A stretch of 64,000 nucleotides of DNA from Nostoc sp. NMS7 (GCF_017115085.1 NZ_JABXKJ010000097.1:1-64000); one strand, 5' to 3'. Shown: positions 7,956 to 15,197, counted from the stretch's first letter. Notes: a model not told the origin generated them from the sequence alone. Translations and numbers: made by a program.

Positions 7956-8741
7956 ATGCTGCTGATAGTCAGTAAAATGTTAACTCTTACTTGTGCATCC
8001 TTGTCCGGTGGCCAGGGAAAAACAACTGTTGCAATCTTGTTGGGTAGAATGCTTGCTCAAACAGGACAGCGTGTACTGATGATTGATGCCGATCCCCAAG
8101 CGAACCTAACTTTTTACCTGGGGCACGAAGTTCAGCAGAATCAACCCACGCTTCTAGAAGTTCTCAAAAAACAGATCAATACTGAAGATGGTATTTACGA
8201 AATCGGAGAAAACCTATGGTTAATTCCTGCTGATGATGGATTAGATAATGCTCAAGAATTTTTGTCTGGGAGCGGTATGGGAGCTATTGTTCTGAGCAAA
8301 CGCTTAAAAGAGATATCAGATTTATTCCAATATTGCATTGTCGATGCGCCACCTCAGCGATCGCAAATCTGCCTTACATCGTTGGGGGCAGCTGACCATA
8401 TCATCATTCCTGTAGAAGCATCATCCAAAGGTGTAAATTCTCTCATCCGAACTCTGAGTTTAGTTGAGGAGCTTCAAGAAATTGATGCTTTTTCAGGGAT
8501 AGTACTTGGCATCTTGCCATTCAGAGATAAATGGGTAGGTAATAACCAAGTCGCACAAAGTAAGGCGAGTATCAGTGCAATGCGAACAATTGCCGAAGAA
8601 ATAGTCGTTTTACCTTCAATTTTAGAATCTGAACAATTTAAAAAGGCCATAGATAAAGGTGTAAGTTTGTCCTCTCTAGGATTTGAACAACTCGAAACTC
8701 CCTTCCAACAAATTATCGAGAGGTTACAAAAGAATGTCTGA
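7956..8741 (+). CDS. parA: ParA-type partition ATPase
   Basis: The 261-residue product (ATG at 7977, MLTLTCASLSGGQGKTT, is an equally good start) has the deviant Walker A SLSGGQGKTTVA at its N-terminus. Walker A' is VLMIDADPQANLT, Walker B is YCIVDAPPQRS, and IIIPVEASSKGVNSL is typical of ParA/Soj/MinD proteins. The lack of an N-terminal HTH domain makes it the short, type Ib-like form that relies on a separate small DNA-binding protein. It overlaps the next gene by 8 bases, and its upstream region is the TGACTAAAT array. Confidence 0.9.
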   Translation: MLLIVSKMLTLTCASLSGGQGKTTVAILLGRMLAQTGQRVLMIDADPQANLTFYLGHEVQQNQPTLLEVLKKQINTEDGIYEIGENLWLIPADDGLDNAQEFLSGSGMGAIVLSKRLKEISDLFQYCIVDAPPQRSQICLTSLGAADHIIIPVEASSKGVNSLIRTLSLVEELQEIDAFSGIVLGILPFRDKWVGNNQVAQSKASISAMRTIAEEIVVLPSILESEQFKKAIDKGVSLSSLGFEQLETPFQQIIERLQKNV

Positions 8742-9192
8742 TGTTTTTGAGCGCCTTAAGAAAAAGACACGTCCAAGTGTTCCAGCACGGGATACAACAC
8801 TTGTAAAAGTACAACATGATAAATTAATAAATGACGAAATTACTGAATTTAGTCATTTACCTGAAAAACCAAAACCAGATTTAGATAGTGAGGAAGTAAT
8901 AAACGATAAGGTAAGCACTTCTAATCAAGAACAGCAGTTAGAGTTAACCCAGATCATCAGGCGAACAATTAGGTTAGAACAGGATATTGATACCAAACTA
9001 GATACGTTTTGCAATGTAAATAAAATTACTAGAGATACTTTCCTAGAAGCTGCATTTATCGTCTGCTCAGAAAATGAGGAATTATTGCAAGAGGTACTAA
9101 ACCAAGCTAGAAAACGTTATCAACAGCGTAAACAAGCTGGTGAACAACGCAAATTTCAGACATTGTCTAAGAAAATCAACGTTAACGATTAA
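8734..9192 (+). CDS. Small DNA-binding partner of ParA (ParB/ParG-like)
   Basis: The track starts at 8683 inside parA; ATG at 8734 with AGAGG 11 bases upstream (MSDVFERLKKKTRPSVPARD) is preferred and overlaps parA by 8 bases, implying translational coupling. The 152-residue product has a basic, flexible N-terminus, as ParG/ParB-type partners use to stimulate ParA. The C-terminal part (IIRRTIRLEQDIDTKLDTFC, TRDTFLEAAFIVCSENEELL) reads as a ribbon-helix-helix. The last 30 residues are basic and Gln-rich. It presumably binds the upstream TGACTAAAT repeats, one copy of which lies within this gene. Confidence 0.72.
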   Translation: MSDVFERLKKKTRPSVPARDTTLVKVQHDKLINDEITEFSHLPEKPKPDLDSEEVINDKVSTSNQEQQLELTQIIRRTIRLEQDIDTKLDTFCNVNKITRDTFLEAAFIVCSENEELLQEVLNQARKRYQQRKQAGEQRKFQTLSKKINVND

Positions 9193-9221
9193 GTTAACCG
9201 ATACCTTTTTGCTAACATTCA

Positions 9222-10331
9222 TTAACAAATACACTCTTGGAGAGAGGGCGTATCAAGCAATGCACGAAGGAAAATCCCTCGCGCACCATTTAGATCCCGG
9301 CTCATCACTTGCCCATCAGATGGAGACTTGACGAATTTAGCGCCACCAAGATTGGGGATTATTTCACCAGTCCAACTGACTGTTTTTGATGTGTATGCCT
9401 CGTTAACATCCATAACTGACTTGCTAGTTTCAAAAGCTTTGTGTTTAAGAAACTGCTTAAATCGGTAGTGGGAGAGTGTTAACATCTGGCGTACTGACTT
9501 TGACCTAATTCGCCGCTTTGCTTTCTTAGACATCTGAGATGTTTCAAAAGTTGGTAGCAAAATAATGTCAAAGTTGTCAACCAAAAATCGAGCAGTTTTC
9601 TTGTGCAGTTCGTCTACAAGATTTTTGATTTTACCTCGTAGTGAACTTGCCGCAAGTTTCATTCTTCTTTTCTGTTTGCATTTAGCTTTGGTGAGTTTAG
9701 AAATCAACTTATCTAAGCGGAAGCATAGCTTCTGAATTTGCAAATTAGCAGCTGTTCCAATTTCACCAAAACTAGATTCAGAAAAGAATGTGATAAACGT
9801 CCTGATACCGGGGTCAAGTGCCACAACGCGTCCTTGGTTATCAGATTTTTCTTGTGGCACGTTCTCTGGAACTGTCAGATAGTAATCACGGTAGGCAAAT
9901 ATTAAACGACAGTCGCCAAAGCTTTGCGGCAAGGCTTCTTTGAAGATTGCCTCACCTAATATAGTGTGGTAAATTCCTAAGTCTTTTACCGCAGACTTGG
10001 GAATGTAGCAAGATTGTACAGTGTCTTTCCTTGACCTAAATCTAACCTTGCTAATACCACCACCATTTTTAAATTTTTTCTTGGCGTTACTAACAGCTTT
10101 ACAGGCATCTTTGATGGCGATTGATTTAATTTGATAAGGGACTGATTTACTCCATTCTGGTAGTCCATTCAATATGTCAGTCTTAATCGCTTTCCAGTTA
10201 GCCTTGATGCTAGAATCTTGCAGCGATTTAACAGTAGTGTTATAGACAAATCTAGACACACCAAACCAAGATTTAAGAATCTGCCTTTGTGCCGCCGTGA
10301 GGAAGATCCGGATCTTCCTTGATTTTTTTAC
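9222..10331 (-). CDS. tnpB: TnpB, RNA-guided nuclease of the IS607 element
   Basis: The track ORF runs to 10793, but everything above about 10331 is an open frame antisense in meaning to tnpA. The recognisable protein starts near KKSRKIRIFLTAAQRQILKS and is about 369 residues. RuvC-like nuclease residues are present: VVALDPGIRTFITFF (Asp), IILLPTFETSQMSKKAKRRI (Glu) and MSRDLNGARGIF (Asp). The zinc-ribbon cysteines usual between the last two motifs are missing; the stretch reads EAYTSKTVSWTGEIIPNLGG. No ATG/GTG/TTG opens the TnpB frame at the homology start. An A7 run there (GTAAAAAAATC) would allow slippage from the tnpA frame. A reRNA (omega RNA) is expected to overlap the 3' end. Confidence 0.8.
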   Translation of the reverse strand, partial: VKKSRKIRIFLTAAQRQILKSWFGVSRFVYNTTVKSLQDSSIKANWKAIKTDILNGLPEWSKSVPYQIKSIAIKDACKAVSNAKKKFKNGGGISKVRFRSRKDTVQSCYIPKSAVKDLGIYHTILGEAIFKEALPQSFGDCRLIFAYRDYYLTVPENVPQEKSDNQGRVVALDPGIRTFITFFSESSFGEIGTAANLQIQKLCFRLDKLISKLTKAKCKQKRRMKLAASSLRGKIKNLVDELHKKTARFLVDNFDIILLPTFETSQMSKKAKRRIRSKSVRQMLTLSHYRFKQFLKHKAFETSKSVMDVNEAYTSKTVSWTGEIIPNLGGAKFVKSPSDGQVMSRDLNGARGIFLRALLDTPSLQECIC

Positions 10332-10863
10332 TGTACTTCCTGAATCCGTGCATCCGACAAGAGAAGACGTAGAAGATGGAGAGAAGATCCGAGGTAAGTT
10401 CTGATTCGGGGCAGTGTACAGTATTGTCGAGAACCACGATTTGTCCACCGTTTTGCTCGACCATGTACTGAATAAGCTCGAATCCAAACCTTGCGAGCCG
10501 GTCACGACAGGCAATAACAAGCGTGAGCTTATCTCCTCGCATAAGTCTGTCCAATAAGGCTTGCAGTCCTTTCCGCTTGAAGTTGATTCCACTGCCAATG
10601 TCTTTGATGATTTCGGCATCTGGGTAGAGTGATTGCATGTAAGCAATTTGTCTACCAAGGTCGTCTCGTTGTTTGGTTGAACTGACTCGGCAGTAACAAA
10701 TAAAGGAGAGCTTCTGGCTTGCACCACAGAGGTAAGACTCGACGTTAAACAGTCTTTGCCCTGCCTCGTTTTTGATGCTTTCGATCTTGCCATTACCTGC
10801 GTACTTCTTTAAAGTGTTTGGATGCAGTCCAAGTCTTTTGACTGCTTCTCGTAGTGGTATGGT
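10273..10863 (-). pseudogene. tnpA: IS607 serine recombinase tnpA, start codon displaced by a small inversion
   Basis: The frame is open for about 196 codons and encodes the full recombinase. It has a MerR-like HTH (PLREAVKRLGLHPNTLKKYA), a catalytic serine motif (FICYCRVSSTKQRDDLGRQ), then KGLQALLDRLMRGDKL and VIACRDRLARFGFELI. It has no start codon: before PLREAV the frame reads TAA-ACC-ATA. The track sees only the part from the internal ATG at 10638, which lacks the HTH and the catalytic serine. The missing start (ATG GTT TAT GTA) is present on the opposite strand within the loop of the flanking inverted repeat at 10844-10884. Re-inverting that loop would restore MVYVPLREAVKRLGLH in frame. 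Confidence 0.8.
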
Positions 10864-10884
10864 TTATGTACCACTACGAGAAGC
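10844..10884. repeat. 16-bp perfect inverted repeat with 9-nt loop carrying the tnpA start
   Basis: Arms GCTTCTCGTAGTGGTA (10844-10859) and TACCACTACGAGAAGC (10869-10884) are exact complements around TGGTTTATG. The left arm is inside tnpA. The loop reads as the beginning of tnpA in the wrong direction. Confidence 0.9.
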
Positions 10885-10908
10885 ATTTGTTAGTATACGT
10901 AATCTATT

Positions 10909-10936
10909 GTTAGCAAATAGTTAGCTATTGGCTAAC
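10909..10936. repeat. Palindrome GTTAGC-a-AATAG-ttag-CTATT-g-GCTAAC
   Basis: Eleven of twelve arm positions pair around a 4-nt loop. It lies just outside tnpA and may mark the left end or a recombinase-binding site of the IS607 element. There is no T-tract on either strand, so it is not a terminator. Confidence 0.55.
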
Positions 10937-11002
10937 CCTAATCCATCCGTGAGAGGTTAAGGTAATTGCACTAATATCTGGGATGTTGTAGGAAAAAGCA
11001 GT

Positions 11003-11021
11003 AATTCTCATAATGAGAATT
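11003..11021. promoter_or_regulatory. Perfect palindrome AATTCTCATAATGAGAATT
   Basis: A 19-bp palindrome with a single central base lies about 60 bases past the stop of the XRE-like gene and 80-120 bases from the IS607 end. It has the size and symmetry of a repressor operator and vaguely resembles Fur/Zur-type boxes in its AT-rich, ATGAGAAT composition. No gene starts directly downstream, so its role is unclear. Confidence 0.4.
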
Positions 11022-11082
11022 GCTGGATATTTGCAACTTGGTGGATAATTACTCTTAGTCAAATTCTATTGCCAATGGTGAG

Positions 11083-11457
11083 TTATAAAGCTTTAAGGAA
11101 CTGCACTGGTTCTGTAGCCTCACGGCTGTTATTCACAAAAATATCAGCAATTAGTCGTAAAACTTCAGCCTGTTCTTCTGGAGGTGCTTCAGCAATTAGC
11201 GATCGCAGGCTAATTCCTGGCCTTTGACCAAATAACTCAGATAAATACCACACCCTAGCTTCTACCGGAATAGCCAAAAGTAGCGATATTAGTTTTGATG
11301 CTCCTAGATCCGCCTTCCCGCGACGAAAGCGGGATAACATTACTTCCGACACTTTAGCCTGTTCAGCAGTTTTCTTCGCTTCCAAATTGAAGCGATTCAT
11401 CATCTCATCGAATAACTGCTGATAACTTTGAGTTTTTTCTGATACAAAACTTTGCAT
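11083..11457 (-). CDS. XRE-like helix-turn-helix regulator
   Basis: The 124-residue product contains a Cro/C1-type HTH around residues 20-60 (MNRFNLEAKKTAEQAKVSEV, MLSRFRRGKADLGASKLISL). The phrase SRFRRGKADL is the usual recognition-helix end. The C-terminal half (PPEEQAEVLRLIADIFV) is a helical dimerisation or sensing segment. It is divergent from the initiator gene at 11705 with 247 bases between, so it may control plasmid replication. I see no repeated operator in that gap apart from AT-rich promoter-like sequence. Confidence 0.75.
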   Translation of the reverse strand: MQSFVSEKTQSYQQLFDEMMNRFNLEAKKTAEQAKVSEVMLSRFRRGKADLGASKLISLLLAIPVEARVWYLSELFGQRPGISLRSLIAEAPPEEQAEVLRLIADIFVNNSREATEPVQFLKAL

Positions 11458-11704
11458 TGCTTTGCTAATTATACTTAAGTTTAACGGTTATACTATTTGA
11501 TGTTTGATGAAACAACAACGATGATGTATACCCTAATCTTACCAAACTCTTGCTAGGAGTGCTTTTTTCCAGACATATCTTTAATCTTCAGATTACTAGC
11601 ATAGCCATCAAATAAATACCTTGTCACGATTGAATATAAAAGTTCGTTGACTAAGTGTTAATGATGGACACCTAAAAAATTAGTCTCTATCCCAACGGAT
11701 CGAG

Positions 11705-12634
11705 GTGAAATTTTGTCTTTTCATTTGTATTAGCAAAATTGTGACACAACCAAATTCAAAAATTCAGGGACGTTTCTATCCACTTCAGCATGAAGAATGG
11801 CTGAAAGCCTGCCGTGAACTCACACCAGCACAGAGGGATATCCTCTACTACATCCGAACCATTGATCCTTATAACCAAGGGATTGACATCAATGCCGCCG
11901 AGGTAGCTCGTAAGCTGTCAGCACCAGAGCGGATAGTCCACAGGCAAACTGTAAGCCGCGCTCTCAAGGAATTAGACGCAAAGGGATTCATTGATCTAGA
12001 GCTATTGCAAGTCAGAACCAAGGTGAAGCCAAAGGGATTATGGTGCAATAACACACCTGAATTTATTGAAGACACCGATGGTGTGATGACGTACCCAAGG
12101 TGTGATGACGCACCCAAGGTGTGTGAAGACACCGATGGTGTGATGACGCACCCAAGGTGTGATGACGCACCGAGCGCGATCGCCACGCACCACGCTGGAT
12201 CACCACACACCACGATGGATCATGACGCACCATGCGCGATCGCCACGCACCATGCGGAGGCTGAAAGCCTTGTGGAGAGAGGATTACAAAACCCTAAGAT
12301 CAATAAGAATTATTTAGACTTTATAAAGACTCTCTCAGAAGACGAGCGAGCGAATTTTTTGGAATTTTGTGAGGAAAAAACCAAAAATCTTAGCCAGCCA
12401 GTGAACGACATTGAGGCTTGGTTAGCTCATAAGAACAAAGCCGGAAGAAATCGCTGGGAGGTTTATTACGAAAAATATCTGGCTTCAAAACAGGTACAAG
12501 CCAAAAAAACTGAAACAAAAAATGCTCGAGACGAATTCCACCGAGAAATCGAGGAACGGCAGCGACAGGCTCAAAGAGCTTGGGAAGAGTCGCAAAGGCA
12601 AAATCTCGCTCTTGATACTGGAGGTGCGACATGA
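11705..12634 (+). CDS. Winged-helix plasmid replication initiator-like protein with internal repeats
   Basis: The 309-residue product starts at GTG 11705; GTG 11741 (VTQPNSKIQGRFYPLQHEEW) is a possible alternative. Residues 20-105 form a helix-rich wHTH (ELTPAQRDILYYIRTIDPYN, then VSRALKELDAKGFIDLELLQ) as in RepA/RepR-type initiators. Residues 118-186 are imperfect tandem repeats (EDTDGVMTHPRCDDAP, then ATHHAGS). The C-terminus is a basic/acidic coiled coil (REIEERQRQAQRAWEESQRQ). The stop overlaps the DnaB start by 4 bases (ATGA), so helicase and initiator are translated together. I infer a replication initiator or helicase loader; the family name is not certain. Confidence 0.65.
   Translation: MKFCLFICISKIVTQPNSKIQGRFYPLQHEEWLKACRELTPAQRDILYYIRTIDPYNQGIDINAAEVARKLSAPERIVHRQTVSRALKELDAKGFIDLELLQVRTKVKPKGLWCNNTPEFIEDTDGVMTYPRCDDAPKVCEDTDGVMTHPRCDDAPSAIATHHAGSPHTTMDHDAPCAIATHHAEAESLVERGLQNPKINKNYLDFIKTLSEDERANFLEFCEEKTKNLSQPVNDIEAWLAHKNKAGRNRWEVYYEKYLASKQVQAKKTETKNARDEFHREIEERQRQAQRAWEESQRQNLALDTGGAT
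12060..12260 (+). repeat. Iteron-like repeats TGTGATGACGCACC inside the initiator gene
   Basis: Five copies of (T)GTGATGACG(C/T)ACC occur at about 12082, 12101, 12139, 12158 and 12217, plus GCGATCGCCACGCACCA twice. Spacing alternates near 19-21 and 38 bases. RepA_N-type and other plasmids often keep their origin as repeats within the initiator gene, so this is a candidate oriV. Confidence 0.5.
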
Positions 12635-13986
12635 TTGATAAATTGCCACCCCAAAACATCGAAGCGGAAGAGGCGATTTTAGGCGGTATCATGCTTGACC
12701 CAGAAGCAATTGGTAGAGTCAGCGATCGCCTTATTCCCGAAGCCTTTTACATTAGCGCCCATAAAGATATCTATCAAGCCGTCCAGCGCCTTCATTACTC
12801 TGGTAAACCCACTGATTTACTCACAGTTACAGCTTGGCTTACTGACCACGATTTACTAGTCCGTATCGGCGGGAGAAATAAATTAGCAACTCTGGTAGAC
12901 CGCACAGTGTCAGCTGTCAACATTGACACTTTAGCCGAGTTGGTAATGGACAAATTCGCGCGTAGACAGTTAATCAAGGCTGGAAATGAAATTGTACATC
13001 TGGGTTACGAGACAGAAACTGAGTTACCACAAATCCTTGACCAATCAGAACAGAAAGTTTTCCAATTATCTAATCAAACCCTATCTTCAAACACTGAACA
13101 CAACAGCACGATTAACGTTGCTGCTTACGAGGATTTAAATTCAGGAAACCCCATTTACCCTACAGGACTTCATGAACTCGATAATTTGATGGTGGGATTT
13201 GAAAGCGGCACACTCACCATAGTTGCGGGTAGGCCATCAATGGGAAAGTCCCAAATTGCCTTGTTTTTGGCTTTCCAAATGATACTGTTCCATGAGCTAC
13301 CTGTGGTCATCTTCTCCTTGGAGATGACAAAGAAACAATTGGAGTACAGGCTGTGGAGCTTAATTAGTATTACCAACGCTTACAAGCATCTAGAGTTAAC
13401 GCCACTAAAAAGCGATCGCATCCGCAGACATCGCTCAGGTAATAAACCCCTAGCAGACTGGGAATTTACAAGCATTGCCAAAATCGTCGGTGTTGCTTCA
13501 GAATTACCGCTGTACATGAATGACTCAAGGGGCATCACCGTTTCACAAATTGCGTCAGAATGCCGTCAAATTAAGGTCAAAGAAGGAAAACTGGGGTTGG
13601 TTGTAGTTGATTACCTACAAATGATGGCAGAGGACTCTGGAGGGAACCGTAGCTATGAACTAGGAGATGTGGCCAGGGGACTTTACAAAATGGCAGGGGA
13701 ACTGGATGTACCTGTGCTAGCACTGTCGCAAATCTCTAGGGGAGTTGAGGGCAGACAGAATAAGCGCCCAATGATGAGCGACCTCAGCCAATCGGGAATT
13801 TTAGAAATGGTGGCAGACAATATTATTCTCGCTTACCGGGATGAGTACTACAACTCAGATACTACAGATCAAGGAATATTAGAACTCATCATGGCTAAGG
13901 CACGACACGGTGAAACAGGCACAGCAACGGTATTTTTTGACAAGTCCTATGGAATTATCCAGAATTTGCGCTCCGGAAATATCTGA
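12631..13986 (+). CDS. dnaB: Replicative DNA helicase DnaB
   Basis: The 451-residue product is the normal size for an intein-free DnaB. The N-terminal domain begins LPPQNIEAEEAILGGIMLDP. Walker A is TIVAGRPSMGKSQIALFLA, H2 is PVVIFSLEMTKKQLEYRL, the Walker B strand is LVVVDYLQMM, and the motif before the end is VLALSQISRGVEGRQNKRPM-MSDLSQSG. It unwinds the fork in front of the polymerase. It overlaps the initiator-like gene by ATGA and is followed by an overlapping reading frame. A plasmid-borne DnaB suggests the replicon brings its own helicase rather than using only the host copy. Confidence 0.95.
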   Translation: MIDKLPPQNIEAEEAILGGIMLDPEAIGRVSDRLIPEAFYISAHKDIYQAVQRLHYSGKPTDLLTVTAWLTDHDLLVRIGGRNKLATLVDRTVSAVNIDTLAELVMDKFARRQLIKAGNEIVHLGYETETELPQILDQSEQKVFQLSNQTLSSNTEHNSTINVAAYEDLNSGNPIYPTGLHELDNLMVGFESGTLTIVAGRPSMGKSQIALFLAFQMILFHELPVVIFSLEMTKKQLEYRLWSLISITNAYKHLELTPLKSDRIRRHRSGNKPLADWEFTSIAKIVGVASELPLYMNDSRGITVSQIASECRQIKVKEGKLGLVVVDYLQMMAEDSGGNRSYELGDVARGLYKMAGELDVPVLALSQISRGVEGRQNKRPMMSDLSQSGILEMVADNIILAYRDEYYNSDTTDQGILELIMAKARHGETGTATVFFDKSYGIIQNLRSGNI

Positions 13987-14752
13987 GTCTTCAAACTGCT
14001 GTCAAACCCATCCGCCTCCTGTATCGGAACTTTTACTGGGGGGTATTGATAATAGCCCTAGTAAAAACTCTGAACAAATAGAGATATCCCCCAGTAAAGA
14101 TAACCCTAGTAAAAAGCCTGAACAAATAGAGATATCCCCCAGTAAAGACAACCCTGGTAAAAAGCGCAGAAATTGGGGTGAGGGTAACGGCACTATTTAT
14201 TGGCGCACCATTACTAGGGGTGGAAAGGACTACCCCCAGGCTTATTATCATTGGCAAGAACAAGGGAGAAAGAAGACCAAGTACATTCCCAAGCAAATAC
14301 TTGGGGATATTCAAGAAGCAGAGTTCAACAAGCGCCCAATTAGAGAAATTTTGACATTACTGGGTGTTGTGCCTAGCCCTAGTAAAAACACATTACTGGG
14401 GGATATCGAAAATAACCCTAGTAAAACTAGACCACACAAAGAAATACCCCCCAGTAAAAATAACCCTAGTAACGATGTCGAACAGTCAGAAATAACCCCC
14501 AGTAAAAATAACCCTAGTAAAACTAGACGACACAAAGGATTAGGTAGTGGCTCCATTCAGTGGAAAACCATCACCCTTCACGGCAAAGATTATCCCCAAG
14601 CTTGGTATCACTATGAGTTTTGGAAAGATGGTAATCGCCTGGTTAAAAAGTGCAAGTATATTCCAAAACGACTATTAAGCAGAATAGAGAAGCTAGAAGC
14701 AGATAAAGCCCCAGTTAGAGAAATTTTGCTAATATTGCGGGTAAAATTATAG
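13910..14752 (+). CDS. Two-copy repeat protein with PSKxNPSK linkers, function unknown
   Basis: The frame overlaps the end of dnaB; the true start may be ATG 13949 or nearer the dnaB stop. From about residue 45 it alternates short linkers (EQIEISPSKDNPSKKPEQIE) with two copies of a 65-residue module. Copy 1 has GEGNGTIYWRTITRGGKDYP and KTKYIPKQILGDIQEAEFNK; copy 2 has GLGSGSIQWKTITLHGKDYP and KCKYIPKRLLSRIEKLEADK, both ending PxREILxLLxV. The modules look like small beta-rich, basic DNA-binding folds. The linkers coincide with DNA-level hairpin repeats (14030-14530), so the protein may bind the very repeats in its own gene. I do not recognise a named family. Confidence 0.65.
   Translation: MKQAQQRYFLTSPMELSRICAPEISESSNCCQTHPPPVSELLLGGIDNSPSKNSEQIEISPSKDNPSKKPEQIEISPSKDNPGKKRRNWGEGNGTIYWRTITRGGKDYPQAYYHWQEQGRKKTKYIPKQILGDIQEAEFNKRPIREILTLLGVVPSPSKNTLLGDIENNPSKTRPHKEIPPSKNNPSNDVEQSEITPSKNNPSKTRRHKGLGSGSIQWKTITLHGKDYPQAWYHYEFWKDGNRLVKKCKYIPKRLLSRIEKLEADKAPVREILLILRVKL
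14030..14530 (+). repeat. Repeats of TTACTGGGGG / CCCCAGTAAA and CCCTAGTAAA, iteron-like
   Basis: About ten short units occur in two groups (14030-14165 and 14355-14525), separated by the first protein module. Several pairs are inverted (TTACTGGGGG ... ATAACCCTAGTAA) and could form hairpins; others are direct (CCCCCAGTAAAAATAACCCTAGTAA repeated). They encode the PSKxNPSK linkers. Confidence 0.7.
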
Positions 14753-14808
14753 AAAAACCGTAAGGATTCAGGTCGCTAGTTTGCTCTCCTTCCCAAAACT
14801 TTAAGCTC

Positions 14809-14829
14809 GTGACCCCCTTTGGGGGTCAC
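14809..14829. other. Hairpin GTGACCCCC-TTT-GGGGGTCAC
   Basis: A perfect 9-bp GC-rich stem with a 3-nt loop is followed on the plus strand by GGCGCC and an A-rich tract, not a T-tract. It is therefore not a standard terminator. Next to replication genes it could be a cruciform or single-strand initiation site. Confidence 0.5.
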
Positions 14830-14919
14830 GGCGCCATAAAAATAAAAAAATATTGTCAAAACGCCAAAAATGTTTTGGGGTATTGACAGGTGTAACACGC
14901 AAGGCAGATTATCAAAGTT

Positions 14920-15137
14920 ATGGATAAAAACCAGCCTCTCGAACTAGCTCGTGAAAGCCTCTACCAGTTGTCACAAGGACAACTGGTAGAGATGGTAATT
15001 GAGCAGGCTTCGTCTATCCAAGAATTAAAAAAAGTAATTAAACTGCTGATTTATATCTGAGTCGAGTCAATTATCTTTTAGAATCAGGTAATAGGACAGA
15101 GAAATGGGATGGTGTTTGGCGTTTTACTGAGAAGTAA
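14920..15137 (+). pseudogene. Small gene interrupted by a frameshift
   Basis: ATG 14920 to TGA 15060 encodes MDKNQPLELARESLYQLSQG and continues QLVEMVIEQASSIQELKKVIKLL. The next frame carries straight on as ADLYLSRVNYLLESGNRTEK and WDGVWRFTEK to TAA 15137. Together they would make about 72 residues. The first half (LYQLSQGQLVEMVIEQA) resembles the coiled N-terminus of IS66/ISL3-like transposases or plasmid coiled-coil proteins. An A7 run (ATTAAAAAAAGT) just before the frame change could be the slip site, so programmed frameshifting or an ordinary indel are both possible. Confidence 0.45.
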
Positions 15138-15197
15138 GTATTTATTATCAGCAACCCTATAGGCATCCAAATCACTCCCACTTGTAAAATTCGGCTA

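Larger units (their letters stand above)
9200..10936 (-). mobile_element. IS607-family insertion element (tnpA remnant plus tnpB)
   Basis: Two overlapping minus-strand frames encode an IS607-type serine recombinase (MerR-like HTH, resolvase catalytic domain) and a TnpB RNA-guided nuclease. The ends are not defined because IS607 elements lack inverted termini and make no target duplication. The left limit must lie between the parB-like stop (9192) and the tnpB stop (9222); the right limit is near the two palindromes at 10844-10936. As it stands the element is probably inactive for transposition because tnpA lacks a start codon. Confidence 0.8.

Noticed and set aside
9140-9331. 63-residue plus-strand ORF
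   Set aside because: It starts inside the ParA-partner gene and runs into the tnpB 3' end, with no protein character.
10332-10793. First 154 codons of the 523-residue minus-strand ORF
   Set aside because: This is the alternative frame of tnpA; composition (many Ser, Thr) and lack of TnpB homology show it is a shadow.
12390-12692. 100-residue minus-strand ORF
   Set aside because: Antisense to the initiator-dnaB junction; no supporting signals.
14002-14556. Minus-strand ORFs rich in LLGLSLLGDISICS
   Set aside because: They are the antisense translation of the PSK-linker repeats; the plus-strand modules explain the sequence better.
14809-14829. Terminator call for the GTGACCCCC hairpin
   Set aside because: No T-tract follows on either strand; kept only as a hairpin of unknown role.
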